Part shown: one piece after another, positions 35,359-43,499 of the stretch | Numbering within the stretch: the first letter of the stretch is position 1 | Layout: each line of letters starts with the position of its first letter | Source: DATBHM01 sp963772375 | GTDB taxonomy: Bacteria > Actinomycetota > UBA4738 > JACQTL01 | Assembly: GCA_963772375.1 (NCBI GenBank) | Contig: CAVYXG010000001.1 | Location: 1,240,001-1,304,000 of the forward strand | Reading direction: 5' to 3' | DNA: 64,000 nucleotides | The notes under the pieces: generated by a model | What the model saw: the letters and a program-made list of their open reading frames with translations, nothing else | Told to the model about the DNA's origin: nothing | Database searches by the model: none | Position numbers and translations under genes: made by a program

Positions 35359-36660
35359 ATGACGACCTCGGGCACGCACCCGCGACGGCGAACCGTGATC
35401 GCGATCCTGGCGACGCTGGGCGCCCTCGTCGTGACGGCCGCTCCCGCGGTCGCCGACCCGGGCCAGCTGGACGACTCGTTCGGCTCGGGTGGGTTCCGGA
35501 CGGTCGAGTTCGCCGAGGAGTTCGCGGGGGCGAACGACGTGGCCGTCCTGTCGAACGGCAGGATCCTGCTGGCCGGGGGCGCGCGTTCCAACGTCGCGCT
35601 GGCGCGGCTGACCGCCGGCGGCCAGCCCGACCCGGGCTTCGGCTCCGGCGGGTCGGCGATCGCGGACGTGTTCGGGGGGACGGTCACGGGCATGGCGGTC
35701 CAGTCGGACGGGAAGATCGTCGTGGCCGGCTCGGTCACGACCCCCGACGGGAACCACCTGGTCCTCGCGCGGTTCCTCAAGGGCGGGAAGTTCGACCACA
35801 CCTTCTCCGGTGACGGGAAGCTGCAGTTGCACTTCGGGTTCGGCGACGTCGACGGCGCGGACGTCGCGATCCAGCAGGACGGCAAGATCGTTGTGGCCGG
35901 GGACGCCGACGAGACCAGGCCGGGGTTTCCCGGCGACATGGCGGTGTTCCGGTTCACGCCGACGGGCGCGCTCGACCGGACGTTCAACCTCGACGGGTCG
36001 AGGATCATCCCGTTCGGGGCGTCGTTCGGGGGGTTCGCGAGCGCGGTGGCCATCCAGGGCGACGGGAAGATCGTCGTAGCGGGCACGGAGCCCTCGCCGG
36101 GCGGCGACCTCGCGATCGCCGCCGCCCGCCTGCTGCCCGACGGGCGGCTCGACGGGACGTTCGGCTCGGGCGGCCGCACGCTCGTGAACCCGACCTCCGG
36201 TGACGACATCGGGCTCGGGCTGGTCATCCAGCCGAACGGCCGCATCGTGATGACCGGCCTGACCGAGTTCTTCCAGCCGAACCAGCAGGCCGTCACCGTC
36301 CGGCTCACGGCGGGGGGCGCGCCGGACCACACGTTCAGCGGGGACGGGTTCGACGTGTTCACGCCGCCGTCGGGGACGACCCAGGGTCAGGACGTCACAT
36401 TGGCCGCCAACGGGAAGGTCGTGGTCGCCGCGACGGCGAGCGTCCCCGGCGGCGGGCAGATCGACCTCATTCGGTACACCTCCGGGGGGCAGCTCGACAC
36501 GGGGTTCGGAACGGGCGGCCTGGCGGTCGTCGACGACGGCACCCACAGTGACCGGGCGGGCGCACTGGCCATCCAGCCGAACGGGAGGATCGTCGTGGTC
36601 GGCTCGGCCACTTTGGCGGGGAACCGGGAGTTCCTCGCGGCGAGAGTGCTGGCGGCATGA
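35359..36660 (+). CDS. secreted delta-60 repeat protein (first of a tandem pair)
   Basis: A 433-residue exported protein with a signal peptide (hydrophobic about residues 13-32, AVADPGQLD cleavage region). The mature part is made of about seven repeats of 50-60 residues, each with a VQSDGKIVVAG-type strand pair and an LDxTF(G/S)xDG turn, the signature of delta-60 repeats, which probably form a beta-propeller-like structure. No catalytic residues or sorting signal are seen, so it is likely a secreted or loosely bound binding protein. It overlaps its paralogue by four bases (ATGA). Confidence 0.87.
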   Translation: MTTSGTHPRRRTVIAILATLGALVVTAAPAVADPGQLDDSFGSGGFRTVEFAEEFAGANDVAVLSNGRILLAGGARSNVALARLTAGGQPDPGFGSGGSAIADVFGGTVTGMAVQSDGKIVVAGSVTTPDGNHLVLARFLKGGKFDHTFSGDGKLQLHFGFGDVDGADVAIQQDGKIVVAGDADETRPGFPGDMAVFRFTPTGALDRTFNLDGSRIIPFGASFGGFASAVAIQGDGKIVVAGTEPSPGGDLAIAAARLLPDGRLDGTFGSGGRTLVNPTSGDDIGLGLVIQPNGRIVMTGLTEFFQPNQQAVTVRLTAGGAPDHTFSGDGFDVFTPPSGTTQGQDVTLAANGKVVVAATASVPGGGQIDLIRYTSGGQLDTGFGTGGLAVVDDGTHSDRAGALAIQPNGRIVVVGSATLAGNREFLAARVLAA

Positions 36661-37907
36661 GGCGGCGCACGGCGCTCCTCGCACTCGCCGCGGCGGCGGC
36701 CCTGGTCGGCATCACCGCCGGCCCGGCGGCGGCGTCGCCCGGCGGCCTCGACCCCTCGTTCTCAGGGGACGGGCAGGCGTTCGTGCAGGTCTCCAGCCAG
36801 GCGAACGACGAGGCCAACGCGATCGCCGTGGAGCCCGACGGCCGCGTCGTCATGGTCGGCCGCGTTCCCGCCCCCGACAACGCCGACTTCGCGGTGGTCC
36901 GGCTGAAGCCGGACGGGTTCCCGGACCTCACGTTCAGCGGGGACGGCCGGATGACGTTCAGTGCCGGGGACGACGCGCTGCGCGTCGTCGCCGTGGAGCC
37001 GGATGGGAAGGTCGTGGTCGCCGGTCAGTCCGACCAGAACGGGCTGCTGGTCGCCCGGATCACGCCGGCCGGTGGTCTCGACCACTCCTTCAGCGGCGAC
37101 GGCAAGGTCGGCAACACGACGGTCGACACCGGCGACGCGCTCGCGGTGGAGCCCGACGGCCGGATCGTCGTCGTCGGGGACGTCTTCGATACGAACACGT
37201 TCGGCGTGCTTCGGTTCACCGCCAACGGGAAACCGGACCACACGTTCGACCACGACGGGAGGCGGATCCTCGCGATCCCCGGCCCGAACAACCCCCGTGT
37301 GACCGACGTGGCGGTCGACTCCCACGGACGCATCGTGGTGGCGGCAGGAAACGGCAACGCCGGCGACAGCGATCTCGACGTCTTCCGGCTGCTCCCGAAC
37401 GGCGCGCTCGACCATTCGTTCTCCGGGGACGGCAAGGTCGACCTCGACTTCGGCCAGGACGACGACGACCCGTTGGTCGCGATCCAGCCGAACGACGAGG
37501 TCGTGGTCGGCGGCACCTTCACTGCGCCCGGGAACGACGAGGCCATCGGCGTGGTGCGCATCGCCGCCGACGGTGACCTGGACACGACGTTCGCAGGCGA
37601 CGGCCGGCAGATCGTCGACCCTACCTCGGGACCGGAGGAGCTCAACGGGCTCGCCCTGCAGCCCAACCGCGCCATCGTGATGACCGGCCGGTCGGCCGAT
37701 TCCGGCGACACGCAGCTGTTCGTCGTCCGCCTCAAGCCGGGCGGGAACACGGACCTCGCGTTCGGCGGGGGGGAGGTCCTGTTGAACCCCACCGCCGGCG
37801 GCGACGATCCGGCCGGCGTGGCGGTGGGTGCCGGGAAGATCGTGGTGGGCGGAACGGCCGACGACGGGTCGTCGCGGCTGTTCTACGCGGCTCGGCTGTT
37901 CGAGTGA
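36657..37907 (+). CDS. secreted delta-60 repeat protein (second of a tandem pair)
   Basis: A 416-residue paralogue of the preceding protein with its own signal peptide (ALLALAAAAALVGITAGPAAA) and about seven delta-60 repeats with DHSFSGDGKV and VEPDGRIVVVG units. The two proteins share architecture but differ in repeat sequence, suggesting an old duplication. The ATGA overlap implies equal expression and perhaps a heteromeric assembly. It converges with the methylmalonyl-CoA mutase gene, two bases apart. Confidence 0.87.
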   Translation: MRRRTALLALAAAAALVGITAGPAAASPGGLDPSFSGDGQAFVQVSSQANDEANAIAVEPDGRVVMVGRVPAPDNADFAVVRLKPDGFPDLTFSGDGRMTFSAGDDALRVVAVEPDGKVVVAGQSDQNGLLVARITPAGGLDHSFSGDGKVGNTTVDTGDALAVEPDGRIVVVGDVFDTNTFGVLRFTANGKPDHTFDHDGRRILAIPGPNNPRVTDVAVDSHGRIVVAAGNGNAGDSDLDVFRLLPNGALDHSFSGDGKVDLDFGQDDDDPLVAIQPNDEVVVGGTFTAPGNDEAIGVVRIAADGDLDTTFAGDGRQIVDPTSGPEELNGLALQPNRAIVMTGRSADSGDTQLFVVRLKPGGNTDLAFGGGEVLLNPTAGGDDPAGVAVGAGKIVVGGTADDGSSRLFYAARLFE

Positions 37908-37909
37908 CC

Positions 37910-39487
37910 TCAGTGGGTCGGGTGGTACTCCCCGAACACGCCGCGCAGCACGTCGCTCACCTCGCCCAGCGTGGCCCGGGCCTTCAGCGCGTCGCGCATT
38001 GGATACAGGAGGTTGGCGTCGCCGCGTGAGGCCTCGTCGACGCGGCGGAGCGCCTCGTCCACCGCGGCCTGGTCCCGTGACGCGCGGAGCTCGCGGACGC
38101 GTTCGACCTGCTTGCGGACCTCGGCCTCGTCGATCGTCTGGATCTCGAAGGCCTCGTCCTCCTGTTCCGCGAACTTGTTCACGCCGATCACGACGCGTTC
38201 GCCCGACTCGACGCCTTGGTTGATCCGGTACGCGACGTCGGCGATCTCGTCCTGGTAGAACCCGGCCTCGATCGCCCGGACGGCGCCCCCCATGCCGTCG
38301 ATCTTCTCGATGTACTCGGAGGCGCGCTGTTCGATCTCGTTGGTCAGCGACTCCACCAGGTACGAGCCACCGAGCGGGTCGGCCGAGTCGACCACGCCGC
38401 TCTCGTAGCCGAGCACCTGCTGGGTCCGCAGCGCGATCTTCACGGCGTGCTCGGTGGGCAGGGCGAGGGCCTCGTCGAACGAGTTCGTGTGCAGCGACTG
38501 CGTCCCCCCCATGACGGCAGCGAGCGCCTCCAGCGTCGTGCGGACGATGTTGTTCTCCGGCTGCTGGGCGGTGAGCGTCGCGCCGCCGGTCTGCGTGTGG
38601 AACCGCAGCATCATGCTCTTCAGGTCCTGGGCGCCGAACCGCTCCCGCATGATCGTCGCCCACATCCGCCGCGCGGCCCGGAACTTCGCGACCTCCTCGA
38701 AGAAGTTCATGTGGCACGCGAAGAAGAACGACAGCCGCGGGCCGAAGTCGTCGATCGAGAGGCCCGCGTCGAGCGCGGCCTGCACGTACGCGATGCCATC
38801 GGCCAGCGTGAACGCCACCTCCTGCACCGCCGTCGAGCCGGCCTCCCGCATGTGGTAGCCGGAGATGGAGATCGTGTTCCACCGGGGGATGTGTTCGCCG
38901 CAGTAGGCGAACAGGTCGGTGATCAGCCGCATCGACGGGCGCGGCGGGTAGATGTACGTCCCCCGCGCCGCGTACTCCTTCAACAGGTCGTTCTGGACGG
39001 TGCCGCCGATCTGGTCCGGACCCACCCCCTGCTCCTCGGCCACCAGCTCGTACAGCAGCAGCAGGATCGCGGCGGTCGCGTTGATGGTCATCGACGTCGT
39101 GACGCGATCGAGCGGGATCTCGGCGAACAGCCGCCGCATATCGTCGATCGAGTCGATCGCGACGCCGGTCTTGCCGACCTCGCCCTCGGCGCGCGGGTGG
39201 TCGGAGTCGTAGCCCATCTGCGTCGGGAGGTCGAACGCCACGCTGAGGCCGGTCTGGCCCCGGTCGAGCAGGTACCGGAACCGCCGGTTGGTGTCGTCGG
39301 CCGTTCCCATGCCCGCGTACTGGCGCATGGTCCACAGCCGGCCGCGGTACATCGACGGGTAGATGCCGCGCGTGAACGGCGCCCGCCCGGGCTCGCCGAG
39401 GTCGCGTTCGGGCTCGAACGCGGCGTCGGGGCCATAGATCGGTTCGAGCTCGATCCCCGAATCCGTCACCCGGCGATCCTCTGGCAT
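37910..39487 (-). CDS. mcmA: methylmalonyl-CoA mutase, large subunit (catalytic domain only)
   Basis: A 525-residue mutase TIM-barrel protein with no B12-binding domain, as in split mutases whose cobalamin subunit is a separate gene; that subunit is not in this window. RGIYPSMYRGRLWTMRQYAGMGTADDTNRRF, KGQ-like DRGQTGLSVAFDLPTQMGYDSD and NTISISGYHMREAG identify a methylmalonyl-CoA-type or close acyl-CoA mutase. It would convert (R)-methylmalonyl-CoA from propionyl-CoA carboxylation to succinyl-CoA. The Tyr/Met pattern in the substrate region should decide methylmalonyl- versus isobutyryl-CoA. A TACCCT hexamer preceded by GGCGG ends nine bases before the ATG. Confidence 0.9.
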   Translation of the reverse strand: MPEDRRVTDSGIELEPIYGPDAAFEPERDLGEPGRAPFTRGIYPSMYRGRLWTMRQYAGMGTADDTNRRFRYLLDRGQTGLSVAFDLPTQMGYDSDHPRAEGEVGKTGVAIDSIDDMRRLFAEIPLDRVTTSMTINATAAILLLLYELVAEEQGVGPDQIGGTVQNDLLKEYAARGTYIYPPRPSMRLITDLFAYCGEHIPRWNTISISGYHMREAGSTAVQEVAFTLADGIAYVQAALDAGLSIDDFGPRLSFFFACHMNFFEEVAKFRAARRMWATIMRERFGAQDLKSMMLRFHTQTGGATLTAQQPENNIVRTTLEALAAVMGGTQSLHTNSFDEALALPTEHAVKIALRTQQVLGYESGVVDSADPLGGSYLVESLTNEIEQRASEYIEKIDGMGGAVRAIEAGFYQDEIADVAYRINQGVESGERVVIGVNKFAEQEDEAFEIQTIDEAEVRKQVERVRELRASRDQAAVDEALRRVDEASRGDANLLYPMRDALKARATLGEVSDVLRGVFGEYHPTH

Positions 39488-39496
39488 CGTCCTCGA

Positions 39497-39502
39497 AGGG
39501 TA
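39497..39502 (-). promoter_or_regulatory. putative -10 element of the mutase gene
   Basis: TACCCT preceded by GGCGG on the minus strand, nine bases before the ATG; similar to the ecm and acyl-CoA dehydrogenase promoters. Confidence 0.45.
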
Positions 39503-39593
39503 CCGCCCGCCCCCCCGGGCCGGTCGCGGCCAATCGGCCTCCATCCGCAGGGGCACGTTTCCCGTGTGGGTCGGCAGGGGTACCCCTTGAAGG

Positions 39594-42068
39594 ATGCTTC
39601 GACGCCGCCCTTCCGACGCGGGCTCGGAAGACGAGGCGAGACGACGGCAGCCCGATCCGCGTCCGACCCTCGCAGCCCACGCGCCCCCGCGGCGCCCGCT
39701 GACCCCGGCGGACGCCCCACCGCTGCCCCCCGCTGGCGCGCCCCCGCCACCACCCGAGCGGGCGGGCCCGTTCGCGCGCGCGCTCGCCTGGGTGGTGGTG
39801 CACCTGCGGTTCCTGTTCGTTCCGGCGTGGATCGCGGCGGCCGTGCTCGCGACCATCTACCTCCCCGGGCTGAATGAGACCGAGGCGTCCTCGCTCAACT
39901 CCATGGTGCCGAAGGACTCTGCGGCACTCGCGACCGAGGCCACGATCGTCCGGAAGTTCGGGTTCCCGCTGTTCTCGCGGGTGCAGATCGTGCAGCGGGA
40001 TCCACGCGGCCTGACGACGTCGACGCAGGCCCGGGCGATCGGGCGCGCGGCCGACCTCGACCGCGGGCTCGAGCGGCTCAAGTACCAGAACATCCTCGGC
40101 GCGATCCCCGTGACCAACGCCGGGAAGCTCCTTCCGGGGTCGCGGGAGAACTCGACCACGGTCGTGACCTACCTGTTCGTGAAGCCGTCGCTGAACATCT
40201 TCGCGCAGCGCCAGATCGCCCAGGACTACGTGCAGCGCGAGGTGAAGCGGCCCGACGACCACCTCGTCGGGGTGACCGGAGCCGTCCCCGCGCGGGCGGA
40301 CGAGGGAGACCTGGTCATCTCCGGGCTGCCGTGGATCGAGATCGCGACGGTCGTGCTGATCGCGCTCATCGTCGGGGTGCACTTCCGGTCCATGATCACG
40401 CCCCTCGTCACGCTGGCCGCTGCGGGGGTCGCGTATGCGGTCACCATCCCGATCCTCGTGTACCTCGGGCAGAAGACGGGGGTGACGGTCCCGCAGGAGA
40501 TCGAACCGCTCGTCGTGGTGCTGCTGCTCGGGATCGTGACCGACTACTCGATCTTCTTCCTGTCCGGAATGCGAACCCGGCTCGCGGAGGGTCGGCCGGC
40601 CGTGCAGGCGGCGAAGGCCACCACCGGCGAGCTCGCCCGGATCATCCTCACCGCCGGCATGGTGGTCGCGGCCGCGACGGCCGCGCTGCTGGTGACGTCC
40701 CTGTCGTTCTTCCGGGCGCTCGGGCCGGGACTCGCGATCACCGTGGTGATCGGGCTGCTGGTGTCGGTGACGTTCGTGCCGGCGCTCATGGCGATGTTCG
40801 GCCGGGCGCTGTTCTGGCCGACCATGCCGAAGCGAGCCGACATGGCTTCCGCCTCGGACGTCGCGGGGCCGGTTCCAGTCGACACCGAGGGTGCGGCGGC
40901 GGCGCCCGAGGAGCCGGTGGTGCGGGGCTGGCGGGGTGCGATGGTGCGCGGCGTGACCCGGAAGCCCGTCGCCGTGGTGGTCTCGGTGGTGGTGATCGGG
41001 GGGCTGATGTTCGCGGCGAGCTTCCTGCGGAAGACGGGCCTCGGGGTCAGCCTGCCCGACGAGCTGCCCGACGACTCGCAGGCGTCGGTGGCGGCCGCGG
41101 CGGCGACGCAGGGGTTCGCACCGGGCATCACCTCGCCGACCGAGGTGCTGCTGCAGGGCCGGGGAATGGATTCGCGGACGGCGCAGGTCGCGCGGCTGTC
41201 GGCGTTGATCCAGCGGGAGCCCGGCGTGGCCGGCGTGATCGGGGCGGGAACCCTGCCGCCGCAGGTGACGCCGGCGGTATTCGAGTCGCGGGACGGAACG
41301 GCCGCCCGGCTGGTCGTGATCCTCGGCGCGGATCCGCTCGGGTCGTCCGGTCTCCATCTGCTGGGGAGCCTCGAGGCGCGGATGCCGACGCTGCTTCGAC
41401 AGGCCGGGCTGTCGGGGGTGACGGCGGGGTTCGCCGGAGACTCGGCGCTGGCGTTCGAGACCGTCCGGCACACGCTGGACGGGCTGTGGGCGATCGCGCT
41501 CGCCGCGCTCTTGGTCGACCTGGTGCTGCTGGCGATCTTCCTGCGGGCGCTGATCGCGCCGCTGTACCTGCTGGCGGTGAGCGCGCTGGTCGTGGCAGCG
41601 GCGATCGGGCTGACCACGCTGGTGTTCCAGGTGTGGCTCGGCCATCCCGGGCTGACCTACTACGTGCCGTTCGCGGCGGCGGTGCTGCTGGTGGCGTTGG
41701 GATCGGACTATAACGTGTTCGTCGTCGGGCGCATCTGGCAGGAGGGGAAGAGGCGTCCGCTCCTGGACGCGATCCGCGTGGCCGCGCCCCGAGCGAGCCG
41801 GGCGATCGGCGTGGCCGGGCTGGCGCTGGCCGGCTCGTTCGCGCTGCTGGCCGTGGTGCCGCTCGTGCCGTTCCGGGAGTTCGCCTTCTGCATGGCGGTG
41901 GGCGTGCTGATCGACTCGTTCCTGGTCCGGACGCTGCTGGTGCCCTCGCTGATGACGCTGTTCGGCCGGTTCAGCCACTGGCCGGGCATGCCGAAGCCCT
42001 CACTTCCCGAACCGACGCCCAAGGAACCAACCGAACCGCGCGACGTCGAGACGCAGGCGATCGCCTGA
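39594..42068 (+). CDS. MmpL/RND-family membrane transporter
   Basis: An 824-residue MMPL-type exporter, probably of lipids or other hydrophobic compounds, driven by the proton gradient. A Pro-rich cytoplasmic tail (about 20-60) precedes helix 1; each half has an external domain and five further helices. The proton-relay Asp-Tyr pairs are present in helix 4 (GIVTDYSIFFLSG) and helix 10 (GSDYNVFVVGR). GMRTRLAEG resembles the cytoplasmic loop of the family. The start ATG follows GGGGTACCCCTTGAAGG; a TACCCC there could be a -10. The gene is divergent from the mutase by 106 bases, and no dedicated lipid-synthesis genes adjoin it. Confidence 0.92.
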   Translation: MLRRRPSDAGSEDEARRRQPDPRPTLAAHAPPRRPLTPADAPPLPPAGAPPPPPERAGPFARALAWVVVHLRFLFVPAWIAAAVLATIYLPGLNETEASSLNSMVPKDSAALATEATIVRKFGFPLFSRVQIVQRDPRGLTTSTQARAIGRAADLDRGLERLKYQNILGAIPVTNAGKLLPGSRENSTTVVTYLFVKPSLNIFAQRQIAQDYVQREVKRPDDHLVGVTGAVPARADEGDLVISGLPWIEIATVVLIALIVGVHFRSMITPLVTLAAAGVAYAVTIPILVYLGQKTGVTVPQEIEPLVVVLLLGIVTDYSIFFLSGMRTRLAEGRPAVQAAKATTGELARIILTAGMVVAAATAALLVTSLSFFRALGPGLAITVVIGLLVSVTFVPALMAMFGRALFWPTMPKRADMASASDVAGPVPVDTEGAAAAPEEPVVRGWRGAMVRGVTRKPVAVVVSVVVIGGLMFAASFLRKTGLGVSLPDELPDDSQASVAAAAATQGFAPGITSPTEVLLQGRGMDSRTAQVARLSALIQREPGVAGVIGAGTLPPQVTPAVFESRDGTAARLVVILGADPLGSSGLHLLGSLEARMPTLLRQAGLSGVTAGFAGDSALAFETVRHTLDGLWAIALAALLVDLVLLAIFLRALIAPLYLLAVSALVVAAAIGLTTLVFQVWLGHPGLTYYVPFAAAVLLVALGSDYNVFVVGRIWQEGKRRPLLDAIRVAAPRASRAIGVAGLALAGSFALLAVVPLVPFREFAFCMAVGVLIDSFLVRTLLVPSLMTLFGRFSHWPGMPKPSLPEPTPKEPTEPRDVETQAIA

Positions 42069-42134
42069 GCAGCGCCGGTCCGTCTCAGCGCGCACTCGGA
42101 TGGAACCCTGATGTATCGCGAGGTGGACCCGAGA

Positions 42135-42899
42135 TCAGGGCGTCGGTGACGAGGGGCTCGGCGTCGGCCAGTTGCAGGGGTCGACCGGTGGCGGGAGCGG
42201 TTGGAAACCCGGCACGCTGGCTGGCACGGCGCCGCTGGGATCGACCGCCGACACGCTGGTCGGCACGACCTGGCGGCCTCCGTCGCACGCGTAGATCACG
42301 GCCATGAATCTGCCGTCGAGCGGAACGACGTCGAACGAATCCCCGGTGTTGAGCGTGATGTGAATCGTCCAGCCCGGATCGGGAACGGTGCTGCCGTTCA
42401 CCGCGTGCAGGAGCCGCCCGTCCCAGGTCGTGCCGGCGATCGACACACCCAGGTAGGGACCCGAGCAGCCGCCCCCCATGCTCGGGAATCCCGTCCCTGC
42501 GGCCAGGTCCCGAACGTGGATCTCGCAGCTCGTCGGGTCCATCAACCACGCCAACTCGCCCTCCGGCGCTTCGACGACCAGTCGGCCGCCGTGCAGCGCG
42601 GCCGTCTGGGGCGGGCCGTCGTTCGCCGGAACGTCGATCGGGATCGGCCCCGACGACCCGCTCGGAACCGACGAACTCGGACCGGTTGCGATCGGCGTCG
42701 CAGATTCGCCGCTCCCCAGCTCCGTGACGAGCAGGCCGATCCCGACGGCCGCGACCACCAACGCGACCACCGCGGCGACGATGCGGTTCCGGATCGGTGG
42801 CGACGGCAACGGCCGGGGCTGACGTCGGGTCGCCTCGTCCCACACGTCCGGGGCGGGCGTCTCGTCGACCCGGCGGAGCAGCTCACGGATCTCAGGCAT
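42135..42899 (-). CDS. putative anti-sigma factor (membrane, sensor tail)
   Basis: A 254-residue protein with a short N-terminal cytoplasmic region (MPEIRELLRRVDETPAPDVWDEATRR), one transmembrane helix (about residues 40-60, VAAVVALVVAAVGIGLLV), a Ser/Pro linker and a C-terminal external domain with four Cys residues that may form disulfides. The layout and its position right behind a sigma gene suggest an anti-sigma factor. The ATG at 42,899 overlaps the sigma stop by eight bases. The external fold is not recognised. Confidence 0.75.
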   Translation of the reverse strand: MPEIRELLRRVDETPAPDVWDEATRRQPRPLPSPPIRNRIVAAVVALVVAAVGIGLLVTELGSGESATPIATGPSSSVPSGSSGPIPIDVPANDGPPQTAALHGGRLVVEAPEGELAWLMDPTSCEIHVRDLAAGTGFPSMGGGCSGPYLGVSIAGTTWDGRLLHAVNGSTVPDPGWTIHITLNTGDSFDVVPLDGRFMAVIYACDGGRQVVPTSVSAVDPSGAVPASVPGFQPLPPPVDPCNWPTPSPSSPTP

Positions 42900-43377
42900 C
42901 GTTCGCCTCCAGCGTCGATCGGAGTTGGTTCGGGCCCGCCGGAGATGAACCGCCATGGCGGGAGCGGTCGATCCGGTCAGCGCGGCGGCCTCCCGCAGCG
43001 GATACCCGGCGTAGTAGTGCAGGACCACGGCCGCCCGCTGCATCCGCGACAGGTCGCGCAGGAGATCGAGGAGCTCCACGGTCGGGGTGGGCACGTCGGC
43101 GGCCCGCTCGGGCGGAGCCTCGGAACCCCGGCGTCGCAAGTCCTGCATCTGCCCCGATGCGATCCGAACCGCCGCCTTCCACACCCACGCGCGCGGCTGC
43201 CGGATCGCGCCGCCTCTCGCGAGCGCCTGGGCGAACGCCTCGGCCACGGCGTCCTCGGCGACGTCCGGACGGCCACATCAGCAAGACCGCACGCCACAAA
43301 CGGGCACCTTCCGCCCGGTACCAGCGTTCCAGCGCCTGCCGGGACGCGTCGGTGATCGGATCGGTCACGTCGGTCAT
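42892..43377 (-). pseudogene. ECF sigma factor with two frameshifts
   Basis: An ECF (SigE-type) sigma factor read in three pieces. Frame A gives the N-terminus (MTDVTDPITDASRQALERWY) up to WPSG; frame B gives region 2 to region 4 (AEDAVAEAFAQALARGG, PRAWVWKAA, QRAAVVLHYYAGYPLREAAALTG); frame A gives the end (NQLRSTLEANDA). The shifts lie near 43,263 (one extra base) and 42,930 (one missing base) and cancel out. A corrected gene would encode about 161 residues and end eight bases inside the anti-sigma gene. As written, frame B runs without stop into the anti-sigma protein, an artificial fusion. Either two read errors or a decaying gene. Confidence 0.75.
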
Positions 43378-43499
43378 GCTCGCCGATGAAGGGACCGACG
43401 GCGTCCATTCGATGAACACGGCAGGACCAGATTCCACGCGCTCGCTCGTCGGCTTCGGCTGTTGCGCGTGGCTCTCCGTGTCCCCAAGCTTGACCCGCC

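Noticed and set aside
36762..41978. A very long open frame (over 1700 codons) on the minus strand
   Set aside because: It runs antisense or out of frame across the delta-60, mutase and MmpL genes, is Arg/Gly/Pro-rich and has no domain; a by-product of high GC.
42135..43247. Sigma/anti-sigma fusion protein
   Set aside because: The fusion depends on a frameshift; the normal sigma end and overlapping anti-sigma ATG are both visible.
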